A program made the position numbers and the translations under genes. Positions 30,437-39,246 of a DNA stretch of 64,000 nt are shown here, one piece after another. The notes beneath the pieces are model-generated. The model ran no database searches and had not been told where the DNA came from. It saw nothing but the letters and a program-made list of their open reading frames with translations. Source of the DNA: Pseudoxanthomonas sp. SL93 (lineage in GTDB: Bacteria; Pseudomonadota; Gammaproteobacteria; Xanthomonadales; Xanthomonadaceae); the NCBI RefSeq assembly GCF_026625825.1, contig NZ_CP113065.1:1054001-1118000 (forward strand), given 5' to 3'. How positions within the stretch are numbered: position 1 is the first letter of the stretch; each line of letters starts with the position of its first letter.

Positions 30437-30766
30437 TCAGCAGGCGCAGGCATCGCTCGCCGGTGCGCACTCGACGACGGTCGCGCCCGCGCAGCAGTTG
30501 TGGGTCAGGTAGTCGACCAGGCCATTCATCGCCGCGAAGTTGGCGCGGTAGCACACGTGGCGGCCCTGGCTTTCGCTCTCCACCAGGCCGGCCAGCAGCA
30601 GCTCCTTCAGGTGGAAGGACAGCGTGGCCCCCGGCACGCCCAGCGCCTGGCCGATGTCGCCGGCCATCCTGCCCGCCGGGCCCGCTTCCACCAGCAGACG
30701 GTAGGCGGCCAGCCGGGTCGCGTGGCCCAGGGCGGTGAGTGCGGTGATTGCCTGATTCGTTTCCAT
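30437..30766 (-). CDS. arsR: Arsenite-responsive repressor ArsR (C-terminal cysteine type)
   Basis: A 109-residue winged-helix repressor of the ArsR/SmtB family (helix-turn-helix around LGVPGATLSFHLKELLLAGLV). It lacks the classical ELCVCDL metal site in the recognition helix. Instead cysteines sit at the C-terminus: C91, C92, C100, C107 and C109, a layout like the AfArsR type of Acidithiobacillus. Arsenite binding there should release DNA. The ATG at 30766 is inside the operator palindrome and is predicted to be the transcription start, so ArsR would block its own and arsH transcription. Confidence 0.92.
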   Translation of the reverse strand: METNQAITALTALGHATRLAAYRLLVEAGPAGRMAGDIGQALGVPGATLSFHLKELLLAGLVESESQGRHVCYRANFAAMNGLVDYLTHNCCAGATVVECAPASDACAC

Positions 30767-30777
30767 GATTCTAGAAT
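30748..30777 (+). promoter_or_regulatory. arsH promoter, leaderless start
   Basis: TTGCCT (30748-30753), 18 bp, TAGAAT (30772-30777), then six bases to the arsH ATG at 30784. The -35 lies within arsR codons. There is no room for a ribosome binding site in the transcript. Confidence 0.65.
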
Positions 30778-30784
30778 AATGGAA
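30761..30784. promoter_or_regulatory. 24-bp ArsR operator palindrome shared by arsR and arsH
   Basis: A perfect core ATTCTAGAAT (30768-30777) is flanked, one base away on each side, by TTCCAT (30761-30766) and ATGGAA (30779-30784). Eleven of twelve base pairs of symmetry are kept. The palindrome contains the arsR start codon and both -10 boxes and ends on the first base of the arsH start codon. Confidence 0.8.
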
Positions 30785-30801
30785 TGAATGACCTCCGACA
30801 A
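30773..30801 (-). promoter_or_regulatory. arsR promoter, leaderless start
   Basis: On the minus strand TTGTCG (30801-30796), 17 bp, TATTCT (30778-30773), then six bases (AGAATC) to the arsR ATG at 30766. The -35 lies inside the arsH coding start. It overlaps face-to-face with the arsH promoter. Confidence 0.65.
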
Positions 30802-31527
30802 TCCCCTGCCGACCCCCTTCCCCACCTCGACCAAGCCCTGCTTCCGGGCCCCCAGCACGACGGGCCCGAGTCCGATGCGCTGGGCCACCCGCCCCGCATC
30901 CTGCTGCTGTACGGCTCGCTGCGGCCCACCTCCTTCAGCCGAAAGCTGGCGCTGGAAGCCGAACGCATCCTCCGCCACCTGGGCGCGGAGACGCGCGTCT
31001 TCGACCCGCACGATCTGCCCATGCTCGACAGCGTCGGCAAGGACCACCCCAAGGTCCAGCAGCTGCGTGCATGGTCGCAATGGTCAGAGGGCCAGGTATG
31101 GGTGTCGCCCGAGCGCCACGGCACCGTGACCGGCGTGTTCAAGAACCAGATCGACTGGCTGCCGCTGGAAGACGGCAGCGTGCGCCCCACGCAGGGCAGG
31201 ACGCTGGCGGTGATGCAGGTCTGCGGCGGCTCGCAGTCCTTCAACGTGGTCAACACGCTGCGGGTGCTGGGGCGCTGGATGCGCATGGTCACCATCCCCA
31301 ACCAGTCGTCCGTGGCCAAGGCCTGGCAGGAGTTCGACGACAACGGCCGCATGAAGCCCTCGCCCTACTACGACCGCGTCGTCGACGTCATGGAAGAGCT
31401 GGTGAAGTTCACCCGGCTGGTGCGCGGGCGCAGCGACTACCTGGTGGACCGCTACAGCGAACGCAAGGGCGCCCTCGCCGCCCGCGCGCTGGCCGAGGCC
31501 GCACAGGTGGTCGAAACCGGCACCTGA
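30784..31527 (+). CDS. arsH: Arsenical resistance flavoprotein ArsH
   Basis: ArsH is an NADPH-dependent FMN reductase that oxidises trivalent organoarsenicals to the less toxic pentavalent form. The 247-residue product has the flavin-binding [20 protein letters not shown] (about 40-59), the [20 protein letters not shown] stretch and [17 protein letters not shown], all typical of ArsH. It is divergent from arsR with only 17 bp between start codons. Confidence 0.93.
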   Translation: MNDLRQSPADPLPHLDQALLPGPQHDGPESDALGHPPRILLLYGSLRPTSFSRKLALEAERILRHLGAETRVFDPHDLPMLDSVGKDHPKVQQLRAWSQWSEGQVWVSPERHGTVTGVFKNQIDWLPLEDGSVRPTQGRTLAVMQVCGGSQSFNVVNTLRVLGRWMRMVTIPNQSSVAKAWQEFDDNGRMKPSPYYDRVVDVMEELVKFTRLVRGRSDYLVDRYSERKGALAARALAEAAQVVETGT

Positions 31528-31552
31528 TGCGGCTAGGCGCCCACCATCAGGC

Positions 31553-33751
31553 TCAGGCCAGCGTCGGCAACCGCGCCAGCAACTTGTCCAGCGTGATCGG
31601 ATAGTCGCGTACGCGGATGCCGGTGGCGTTGTGGATGGCATTGGCGATCGCCGCACTGACGCCGCACAGGCCCAGCTCGCCCACGCCCTTGGCCTTCATC
31701 GGCGAGGACTTGTCGTCGGTTTCGTCCAGGAAGACCACCTCCTGGTGCGGCACGTCGGCATGCACGGCCACTTCATAGCCGGCCAGGTCGTGGTTGACGA
31801 AGAAGCCCAGCCGCTTGTCGACCGCCAGTTCCTCGGACAGCGCGCCCCCGATGCCCATCGTCATCGCCCCGATCACCTGGCTGCGCGCCTGCTTGGGGTT
31901 GAGGATGCGGCCTGCGGCGCACACCGCCAGCATGCGGCGGATGCGCGACTCGCCGGTGGCGACGTCCACGCCCACTTCGACGAAGTGCGCGGCGAACGTG
32001 GACTGCTGGAATTTCTTGGTCAGGTCGCCGAACTCGATGGTGTCCTCCACCACCAGTTCGCCATCGCGCGCCGCCTCGGCCAACGATGCGGTGCGTCCGC
32101 CCGCACGGACCTTGCCGTCCACGAACTCAGCCTGCGCCGCATCCAGCCCCAGCTTCTCCGCGACGGTCTGCCGCAGTTTCATGCAGGCGGCGTAGACGCC
32201 CGCGGTGGCACTGTTCGCGCCCCACTGGCCGCCGGAACCCGCCGACACCGGGAAATCCGAATCGCCCAGCCGCACCACCACCTTCTCCAGCGGCACGCCC
32301 ATCACCTCGGCGGCGGTCTGCGCGATGATGGTGTAGCTGCCGGTGCCGATGTCGGTCATGTCGGTTTCCACCGTGACCTTGCCGTCGCCAGCCAGCCGCA
32401 CGCGCGCGGCCGACTTCATCACCAGGTTGTTGCGGAAGCCCGCGGCCACGCCCATGCCGACCAGCCAGCGACCGTCGCGCACGCGGCCCGGCGAGGTGCT
32501 GCGCTTGTTCCAGCCGAAGCGCTCGGCGCCGGTCTGCAGGCATTGCACCAGCTGCCGCTGCGAGAACGCGCGCTCCGGTTTTTCCGGGTCCACCTGGGTG
32601 TCGTTGAGCACGCGGAACGCCACCGGGTCCATGCCCAGCTTCTCCGCCATCTCGTCCATCGCGATTTCCAGCGCCATCAGCCCCGGCGCTTCGCCCGGCG
32701 CGCGCATCGCATTGCCTTCCGGCAGGTCGAGCGTGGCCAGCCGCGCCTGCAGCTGGCGGTTGGCGCCGGCATACAGCAGGCGCGTCTGCTGGATCGCATT
32801 CTCGATGCCGCCGCCCGGCAGGTCGCCCGACCAGCTCTGGTGGCCGATGGCGGTCAGCTTGCCGTCGGCGGTGGCGCCCAGCCGGATGCGCTGGATGGTG
32901 GCGGGACGGTGCGTGGTGTTGTTGGCGATCAGCGGGCGCGGCAGGGCGACCTTCACCGGCCTGCCGGCCGCGCGCGCGCCCAGCGCCGCCAGCACCGCAT
33001 CGGCGCGCACGAACAGCTTGCCGCCGAAACCGCCCCCGATGTACGGCGACACCAGGCGCACGTTCTCCTCCGGGATGCCCAGCGTCTTGGCCACGTCGCC
33101 GCGGCCCCACGCGATCATCTGGTTGGACGTCCACACGGTGAGTTTCTCGCCTTCCCAGGCGGCGATGGAGGCATGCGGTTCCATCATCGCGTGCGACTGG
33201 TCGGGCGTGGTGTAGGTGGCATCCAGTTGCACGGGTGCGGCCGCGAAGGCGCCTTCGAAATCGCCCACTGAAATATCGGGCTGGTCGCGCTCGGACACCA
33301 CCGCACTGTCTTTTGCAGCGGCCAGGTCGAACGCGCCGCGCGTGCGGTCGTACTGGATGCGCACCAGTCCGGCGGCGGCACGCGCCTGCTCGAAGGTTTC
33401 CGCCACGACCAGCGCCACCGCCTGGTGGTAATGCTGGATCTCGGGGCCGCCCAGCAGCTTGGCGGTGTTGAAGTTGCCCTTGGCCAGCGTGCCGGCGTTG
33501 GCGGCGGTGACGATGGCCAGCACGCCCGGCGCCTTGCGCGCGGCGTCCAGGTCCATCGAGGCGATGCGGCCCTTGGCGATGCCGGCGCCGATCACGTGGC
33601 CGTAGGCGGGGTTCGGCGCGACGGCATGCTGCTCGTAGGCATAGGGCGCGGTGCCGGTGGTTTTCAGCGGCCCGTCGATGCGGTCCAGCGGTTTGCCGAC
33701 CACCTTCAGCTGGTCGACGGGATTGGTGGTGGCGGGGGTATCGAATTTCAT
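31553..33751 (-). CDS. paoC: Molybdenum-binding subunit of aldehyde oxidoreductase (PaoC/XdhA family)
   Basis: The 732-residue large subunit of a periplasmic xanthine-oxidase-family aldehyde oxidoreductase. Molybdopterin-binding motifs include SPYIGGGFGGKLFVRADAV, NAMRAPGEAPGLMALEIAMDE and GSGGQWGANSATAGVYAA; the catalytic Glu is in KAKGVGELGLCG near 690. The subunit has no signal peptide of its own and should be carried out of the cell with the Tat-bearing small subunit. Escherichia coli PaoABC oxidises aromatic aldehydes; the substrate here is inferred. It follows paoB by 4 bp. No dedicated XdhC-type maturation gene is in the window. Confidence 0.9.
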   Translation of the reverse strand: MKFDTPATTNPVDQLKVVGKPLDRIDGPLKTTGTAPYAYEQHAVAPNPAYGHVIGAGIAKGRIASMDLDAARKAPGVLAIVTAANAGTLAKGNFNTAKLLGGPEIQHYHQAVALVVAETFEQARAAAGLVRIQYDRTRGAFDLAAAKDSAVVSERDQPDISVGDFEGAFAAAPVQLDATYTTPDQSHAMMEPHASIAAWEGEKLTVWTSNQMIAWGRGDVAKTLGIPEENVRLVSPYIGGGFGGKLFVRADAVLAALGARAAGRPVKVALPRPLIANNTTHRPATIQRIRLGATADGKLTAIGHQSWSGDLPGGGIENAIQQTRLLYAGANRQLQARLATLDLPEGNAMRAPGEAPGLMALEIAMDEMAEKLGMDPVAFRVLNDTQVDPEKPERAFSQRQLVQCLQTGAERFGWNKRSTSPGRVRDGRWLVGMGVAAGFRNNLVMKSAARVRLAGDGKVTVETDMTDIGTGSYTIIAQTAAEVMGVPLEKVVVRLGDSDFPVSAGSGGQWGANSATAGVYAACMKLRQTVAEKLGLDAAQAEFVDGKVRAGGRTASLAEAARDGELVVEDTIEFGDLTKKFQQSTFAAHFVEVGVDVATGESRIRRMLAVCAAGRILNPKQARSQVIGAMTMGIGGALSEELAVDKRLGFFVNHDLAGYEVAVHADVPHQEVVFLDETDDKSSPMKAKGVGELGLCGVSAAIANAIHNATGIRVRDYPITLDKLLARLPTLA

Positions 33752-33755
33752 GGCG

Positions 33756-34706
33756 TCACTCCTTCGCCTCGGCCAGTACCGAGGCCAGCGTGCGCTCGGC
33801 CAACAGCAGCTTGAATGCGTTGTGCTCGGTGGGCCTGGCGCCGGCGAACAGGCGGTCGGTCACCGCCTTGGCGCCGTTCGGCAGTTCGGCCTCGGCCGCT
33901 TCGTCTCGCCACGGGGTGTAGGCCACGCCACCGACGGCCACGCGGCCGCTGCCGTCGCGCTGCACCACCGCCGCCACCGACACCAGCGCGAATGCATACG
34001 ACGCGCGGTCGCGCACCTTGCGGTAGACCTGGGTGCCGCCGACCGGCTTGGGCAGGGTCACCGAGGTGATCAGTTCGCCCTTCGCCAGCACCGTGTCCAG
34101 GTGGGGCGTGGCGCCGGGGGCGCGATAGAAGCCAGACAGCGGCACGCTGCGTTCGGTGCCATCGGGCTGCACCGTCTGCACGGTGGCATCCAGCGCGCGC
34201 AGCGCTACCGCCATGTCGCCCGGATAGGTGGCGATGCACGCATCGCTGCCGCCGATCACCGCCAGTTGCCGGCTGACGCCTTCCAATGCGCCGCAGCCAC
34301 TGCCGGGCAGGCGCTTGTTGCAGGGCTGGTGCGTGTCGTAGAAGTACGGGCAGCGCGTGCGCTGCAGCAGGTTGCCGGCGGTGGTGGCCTTGTTGCGCAG
34401 CTGCCCCGACGCGCCCGCGAGCAGCGCGCGCGACAGCACGCCGTAGTCGCGGCGCACGCGCGCATCGCTGGCCAGGTCGGTGTTGCGGACCAGCGCGCCG
34501 ATCTTCAGCCCGCCCTCGGGCGTGGGCTCGATCCGGTCGAGCTGCAACGGATTGACGTCGACCAGATGGGTGGGCGTTTCCACTTCCAGCTTCATCAGGT
34601 CGAGCAGGTTGGTGCCGCCGGCGATGAAGCGCGCGCCTGGCTTGGCGGCGACCGCCGCCGCCGCGGCCGCGGGCGAGGTGGCGCGTTCGTAGGTGAAGGC
34701 CTTCAT
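33756..34706 (-). CDS. paoB: FAD-binding subunit of aldehyde oxidoreductase
   Basis: The 316-residue middle subunit. The FAD-binding loop is [19 protein letters not shown] (about 25-43) and a second flavin stretch is [20 protein letters not shown]. The cysteines in [21 protein letters not shown] match the extra [4Fe-4S] cluster insertion seen in PaoB and 4-hydroxybenzoyl-CoA reductase beta subunits, absent from plain xanthine dehydrogenases. The ATG at 34706 overlaps the paoA stop by 4 nt. Confidence 0.9.
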   Translation of the reverse strand: MKAFTYERATSPAAAAAAVAAKPGARFIAGGTNLLDLMKLEVETPTHLVDVNPLQLDRIEPTPEGGLKIGALVRNTDLASDARVRRDYGVLSRALLAGASGQLRNKATTAGNLLQRTRCPYFYDTHQPCNKRLPGSGCGALEGVSRQLAVIGGSDACIATYPGDMAVALRALDATVQTVQPDGTERSVPLSGFYRAPGATPHLDTVLAKGELITSVTLPKPVGGTQVYRKVRDRASYAFALVSVAAVVQRDGSGRVAVGGVAYTPWRDEAAEAELPNGAKAVTDRLFAGARPTEHNAFKLLLAERTLASVLAEAKE

Positions 34707-35344
34707 GCGCGGCTCCCGGCGACATCGGTGATCGCATCGATGATGTTGGAGTACGCGCCGCAGCGGCAGAGGTTGCCACTCATGCGCTCGCGGATTTCCT
34801 CCGCCGTGACCCTGGGCCGGGCCGTCAGCGTGCCGCTGACCAGGCTGGGCACGCCGTCCTTGATCTCCTCCAGCACCGCCACCGCCGAGCAGATCTGTCC
34901 GGGCGTGCAGTAGCCGCACTGGTAGCCGTCGTGCTTGATGAAGGCGGCCTGCATGGGATGCAGCTTGTCGGGCGTACCGAGGCCTTCGATGGTGGTGATG
35001 CGGTCGCCGTCGTGCATCACCGCCAGGGTCAGGCAGGCGTTGATGCGCCGGCCGTTGACCATCACCGTGCAGGCACCGCACTGGCCGTGGTCGCAGCCCT
35101 TCTTGGTGCCGGTCAGGTGCAGGTGCTCGCGCAGGGCGTCGAGCAGGCTGGCGCGGGTATCCAGTTCCAGCGTCTCGGTCTTGCCGTTCACTTCGAACGC
35201 GACCTTCGACATCACCGGGGGCTGCGCGGGCGCGGTACCGCCCTGGGCGAGTGCGACGGCGGGAACGGCGGCGACGGTGGCCGAGGTGGCCCCGGCCTTG
35301 AGCAGTTCCCGCCGGGTGAGGGTGAGGTTCCGCAGGTCATCCAC
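34703..35344 (-). CDS. paoA: Tat-exported [2Fe-2S] subunit of aldehyde oxidoreductase
   Basis: The 213-residue small subunit. It begins with a twin-arginine signal ([20 protein letters not shown]), so the folded complex is exported to the periplasm. Two [2Fe-2S] clusters are indicated by [16 protein letters not shown] and by [12 protein letters not shown] with [10 protein letters not shown]. First gene of paoA-paoB-paoC. The AGGAAA upstream of 35344 is a reasonable Shine-Dalgarno. Its upstream region is the tandem-repeat stretch. Confidence 0.92.
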   Translation of the reverse strand: MDDLRNLTLTRRELLKAGATSATVAAVPAVALAQGGTAPAQPPVMSKVAFEVNGKTETLELDTRASLLDALREHLHLTGTKKGCDHGQCGACTVMVNGRRINACLTLAVMHDGDRITTIEGLGTPDKLHPMQAAFIKHDGYQCGYCTPGQICSAVAVLEEIKDGVPSLVSGTLTARPRVTAEEIRERMSGNLCRCGAYSNIIDAITDVAGSRA

Positions 35345-35943
35345 GGGCTGTTTCCTGTTCTGGCTGGCGAGGGGGCTGGCACGACGGCCGCAGCGTAAGA
35401 CAGGGAACGTAGGCCCGATGTGAGCATGCCCCCTGCCCCGTCCGTTTTAGCAGGGCCGGCGCCGTGCGCCGCCTCGCTCCGGCGCGCGGATCGCACGGCT
35501 GGTCGCAGGGGCGGCCCCAGGCCCCCCGTCGATGGGCCTTCTTGCACCGTCGACCAGGCCCTCACCGCCCTCCGCAACCCGACCGCCGGGCTCAATGTGA
35601 GAGAGATGGCACTCCCATCGCCATCGATGGCTCGCAGAAAGCCATCCCATCGCGCTCCGATTCCCAGCCGCCGGGCTCAACGTGAGAGAGATGGCTTTCC
35701 GGAAGCCATCGATGGCATTCCGAATGTCATCCCATGGCACGCCGAACCCCATCTGCCGGGCTCAATGTGAGAGTGATGGGGCTCCGATGGCGATCGATGG
35801 CATTCGGAAAGCCATCCCATGACACTCCGAACCCCCTCTGCAAGGCTCAACGTGAGAAGGATGGCGCTCCGATAGCCATCAATGGCGTTCGGAGCGCCAT
35901 CTCCCCTCGGCGTGCGGTTGCCTGCCGGCGGTGGACGGGTGGC
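35345..35943. other. Gene-free stretch between tex and paoA
   Basis: About 600 bp without a credible gene on either strand; short open frames cross the repeats in several frames with repeat-derived low-similarity protein and no ribosome sites. Its right half is the 85-bp tandem array (separate entry). The left part (35345-35580) must hold the paoA promoter but no convincing boxes were found. Confidence 0.7.
35583..35920. repeat. Tandem array of four 85-bp hairpin repeats
   Basis: Four units start at 35583, 35668, 35753 and 35838, a constant period of exactly 85 bp; the last is cut short. Shared parts are CCGGGCTCAAYGTGAGAG, GATGGC, the palindrome GCCATCGATGGC and a closing AAGCCATCCCATG-like stretch. 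Each unit folds back on itself; in unit 4 GATGGCGCTCCGA and TCGGAGCGCCATC form a perfect 13-bp stem. The period is not a multiple of three, so a repeated protein is excluded. Confidence 0.9.
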
Positions 35944-38319
35944 TCAGCCGTTGCCTTTCGCGCGGGCGAACGCCGCCGCCAGGGCGTTGTCGGCCGGCGG
36001 CGCGGCGGGCTTGTTCGGCTTGTTGAAGCCGCCCTGCCCGCGCCCACCGTCACGCCCACCGTCGCGGCGCGGGCCCTGCGGCGTGCGTGGCGTGGCGTGG
36101 CGTTCCTCGCGCGGCGCCTGCGGGGCGGGCGTGTCGTCCAGGCGTCGCGTCAACGCGATGCGCTTGCGCGGGATGTCCACCTCCAGCACGCGCACCTTGA
36201 CGATGTCGCCGGCCTTCACCACCTCGCGCGGGTCCTTCACGTAGCGGTCGGCCAGCGCGGAGATGTGGATCAGGCCGTCCTGGTGCACGCCGATGTCGAC
36301 GAATGCGCCGAACGCGGCCACGTTGCTGACCACGCCTTCCAGGATCATGCCGACCTTCAGGTCCTTCAGGTCCTCCACGCCATCGGCAAAGCGTGCGGCC
36401 TTGAACTCCGGGCGCGGATCGCGGCCGGGTTTTTCCAGTTCCTTCAGGATGTCGCGGATGGTCGGCACGCCGAACTTCTCGTCGGTGTACTGCTCGGCCT
36501 TCACGCTGCGCAGGAAGGCGGTGTCGCCGACGATCTGCTTCACCTGCCGGCCGCTGCCGGCCAGGATGCGTTCCACCACCGGATAAGCTTCCGGGTGCAC
36601 CGACGAGGCATCCAGCGGCTCGTCGCCGTCGGCGATGCGCAGGAAGCCGGCGCACTGCTCGAAGGTCTTCTCGCCCAGCCGCGGCACGCCCAGCAGCGCC
36701 TTGCGCGTGCGGAAGGCACCGTGTTCGTCGCGGAAGCGCACGATGTTCTCGGCCACGCTGGACGACAGGCCGGACACGCGCGTGAGCAGCGCGGCCGAGG
36801 CGGTGTTGACGTCGACGCCGACGGCGTTCACGCAGTCCTCCACGCGCGCATCCAGCGCACGCGCCAGGCGGAACTGGTCCACGTCGTGCTGGTACTGGCC
36901 CACGCCGATCGCCTTGGGTTCGATCTTCACCAGCTCCGCCAGCGGATCCTGCAGGCGGCGCGCGATGGAGACCGCGCCGCGGATGCTGACGTCGAGGTCG
37001 GGGAATTCCTTCGATGCGAACTCGGAAGCGGAGTAGACCGAAGCGCCGGCTTCGCTGACGACGATCTTCTCCATCTTCAGCTCGGGCGCGAGCTTGATCA
37101 GCTCGCCGGCCAGCTTGTCGGTTTCGCGCGATGCGGTGCCGTTGCCGATGGCGATCAGGTCCACCTGGTGCTTCGCGCACAAGGCACGCAGCACATGCAG
37201 CGACGGGTCCCACTGGCGCTTGGGCTCATGCGGGTAGATGGTGGCGTGGTCGACCAGCTTGCCGGTGCGATCCACCACCGCGACCTTCACCCCGGTGCGC
37301 AGGCCAGGGTCCAGCCCGAGCACGGCCTTCGGCCCGGCGGGCGCGGCCAGCAGCAGGTCCTTGAGGTTGTCGCCGAACACGGCGATGGCCTCGGCTTCGG
37401 CCTTTTCGCGCGCCTGGTTGAACAGGTCCAGCAACAGGTGCATGTGCAGCTTGGCGCGCCAGGTCAGGCGGCAGGCATCCAGCAGCCACTTGTCGGCGGC
37501 ACGGCCCTGCGCGGACACGCCGGCGTGCACGGCCACGCGGCCTTCGGCCTGCAGGTGGCCGGCCTCGGCCTCCATGCCCGGGTCGAGGTCGAGCAGCAGG
37601 ATCTCTTCGCGGCGCGCGCGGAACAGCGCGAGCAGGCGGTGCGAGGGAATCTTCGCCAGCGATTCGGCGTGGTCGAAGTAGTCGCGGTACTTCGCGCCTT
37701 CGTTCTCCTTGCCGTCGGCGACCCGGGCACGGATGACACCGACTTCGGTCATCCATTCGCGCAGTTCGCCGACCAGCGCGGCGTTCTCGCCCCAGCGCTC
37801 CATCAGGATGGCGCGGGCACCTTCCAGCGCGGCCTTGGCATCGGCCACGCCCTTGTCGGCGTCGATGTAGGCGGCGGCCGCCGTCTCGGGTACCTGGGTG
37901 GGATCGGCCAGCAGGCTGTCGGCCAGCGGCTCCAGGCCGGCTTCACGCGCGATCTGCGCGCGCGTGCGGCGCTTGGGCTTGTACGGCAGGTAGAGGTCTT
38001 CCAGGCGGGCCTTGCTGTCGGCCGCTTCGATGTCGGCGCGCAGTTCGTCGGTCAGCTTGCCCTGTTCGTCGATGCTGGCCAGCACCGCGGCGCGGCGGTC
38101 TTCCAGTTCGCGCAGGTAGGTCAGGCGCACTTCCAGGTTGCGCAGCTGGGTGTCGTCCAGCCCGCCGGTGACTTCCTTGCGGTAGCGGGCGATGAAGGGA
38201 ACCGTGGCGCCTTCGTCCAGCAGCGCGATGGCGGCCTTGGCCTGGGCGGGTTGCGCGCCGATCTCTGCGGCGATGGTGGTGGCGATGTGCAGCGCGAGCT
38301 TGGGATTACGGTCTTGCAT
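35944..38319 (-). CDS. tex: Transcription accessory protein Tex (S1 RNA-binding)
   Basis: The 791-residue product of the conserved Tex/YhgF family, a cytoplasmic RNA-binding factor affecting transcription and, in pathogens, toxin expression. Order: N-terminal HTH-like region ([20 protein letters not shown]), YqgF/RuvX-like RNase fold ([19 protein letters not shown]), tandem HhH ([15 protein letters not shown]), and a C-terminal S1 domain ([29 protein letters not shown]). A Gly/Arg-rich tail ([18 protein letters not shown]) after S1 is unusual and may add RNA affinity. Its terminus runs into the repeat array. Confidence 0.96.
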   Translation of the reverse strand: MQDRNPKLALHIATTIAAEIGAQPAQAKAAIALLDEGATVPFIARYRKEVTGGLDDTQLRNLEVRLTYLRELEDRRAAVLASIDEQGKLTDELRADIEAADSKARLEDLYLPYKPKRRTRAQIAREAGLEPLADSLLADPTQVPETAAAAYIDADKGVADAKAALEGARAILMERWGENAALVGELREWMTEVGVIRARVADGKENEGAKYRDYFDHAESLAKIPSHRLLALFRARREEILLLDLDPGMEAEAGHLQAEGRVAVHAGVSAQGRAADKWLLDACRLTWRAKLHMHLLLDLFNQAREKAEAEAIAVFGDNLKDLLLAAPAGPKAVLGLDPGLRTGVKVAVVDRTGKLVDHATIYPHEPKRQWDPSLHVLRALCAKHQVDLIAIGNGTASRETDKLAGELIKLAPELKMEKIVVSEAGASVYSASEFASKEFPDLDVSIRGAVSIARRLQDPLAELVKIEPKAIGVGQYQHDVDQFRLARALDARVEDCVNAVGVDVNTASAALLTRVSGLSSSVAENIVRFRDEHGAFRTRKALLGVPRLGEKTFEQCAGFLRIADGDEPLDASSVHPEAYPVVERILAGSGRQVKQIVGDTAFLRSVKAEQYTDEKFGVPTIRDILKELEKPGRDPRPEFKAARFADGVEDLKDLKVGMILEGVVSNVAAFGAFVDIGVHQDGLIHISALADRYVKDPREVVKAGDIVKVRVLEVDIPRKRIALTRRLDDTPAPQAPREERHATPRTPQGPRRDGGRDGGRGQGGFNKPNKPAAPPADNALAAAFARAKGNG

Positions 38320-38429
38320 TGCGTCCAGTCAGGCAGACCCGGCAGGCCGGGTGGGATGTCGATTGTGGCAACCCGCGGCCGGCGTGGGAACGGGTTGACA
38401 GCCACGTCGGTTCCCCTTCCGCCGCCGCA

Positions 38430-38457
38430 AAGAAAACGGGCCGCTTGCGCGGCCCGT
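38430..38457 (-). terminator. Terminator of the OmpA-like lipoprotein gene
   Basis: ACGGGCCGC / GCGGCCCGT, 9-bp stem with TTGC loop (38436-38457), followed on the minus strand by TTTTCT. A strong intrinsic terminator. Confidence 0.85.
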
Positions 38458-38478
38458 CGGGTGTTGCGTGGTGATGGC

Positions 38479-39153
38479 TTACGAGCGCAGCGGCAGCACG
38501 CGGATCTCGACGCGACGGTTGAGCGCACGGCCCGCGTCGGTGTCGTTGCTGGCGACCGGGTAACGCTTGCCCATGCCGACGATCTCGAAGCGCTCGCGCT
38601 GCAGGCCCTGGCCGATCAGGTAGTTGCCTACCGACGAGGCGCGCTGTTCCGAAAGGCGCTGGTTGACTGCGTCGCTGCCGACGCTGTCGGTATGGCCACT
38701 GACTTCCACGATGGTCTGGTTGTACTCGCGCAGCGTGGAGGCCACGTTGTTGAGCGCCGGATAGAACTGCGACTTCAGGTCGGCCTTGCCGAAATCGAAG
38801 GTCACGCCATCGGGCAGGTTGAGCTTGATGACGTCGCCATCGCGGCTGACGTCGATGCCGGTACCGGCGGTCTGGCGCCGCAGTTCGGCTTCCTGCCGGT
38901 CCTGGTAGGCGCCGATGGAGCCGCCGGCGAGGCCGCCGACACCGATGCCGACCAGCGCACGCTGGCGCCGCTCGGTGGCGTCGCCACCGCTCAGCAGGCC
39001 CGCCACCGCGCCGATGCCGGCGCCGATCAGCGCACCGGTGCGCGTGCGGTTGGGGTCATTGGGGTCGGAGGTCTGGCCGGTGTAGCTGGCACAGCCGCCC
39101 AGCAGGGTCACGGTCAGCGCGGCCAGCGCGCCTGTCTTCAAGATCGTCTTCAT
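38479..39153 (-). CDS. OmpA-family outer-membrane lipoprotein (YiaD-like)
   Basis: A 224-residue lipoprotein. The signal ends in the lipobox LLGGC (Cys 21). A glycine-zipper segment (GALIGAGIGAVAGLLSGG and GIGVGGLAGGSIGAY) follows, then a C-terminal OmpA domain that binds peptidoglycan (VEVSGHTDSVGSDAVNQRLSEQRA, with the Asp and Arg that contact diaminopimelate). It probably ties the outer membrane to the cell wall. Good AAGGAGG Shine-Dalgarno before 39153. Single gene with its own terminator. Confidence 0.93.
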   Translation of the reverse strand: MKTILKTGALAALTVTLLGGCASYTGQTSDPNDPNRTRTGALIGAGIGAVAGLLSGGDATERRQRALVGIGVGGLAGGSIGAYQDRQEAELRRQTAGTGIDVSRDGDVIKLNLPDGVTFDFGKADLKSQFYPALNNVASTLREYNQTIVEVSGHTDSVGSDAVNQRLSEQRASSVGNYLIGQGLQRERFEIVGMGKRYPVASNDTDAGRALNRRVEIRVLPLRS

Positions 39154-39246
39154 GCATCCTCCTTGGTGGTCACAGCCCGATACGTTCGGGTTTGTTAAAG
39201 CCTAACCACCGAAATGTTCATAACCTGCGAGTTGCGCCCCGTTCAT

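Noticed and set aside
35583..35920. Tandem array considered as a CRISPR
   Set aside because: Units are directly adjacent and similar over their whole 85 bp, with no unique spacers and no cas genes.
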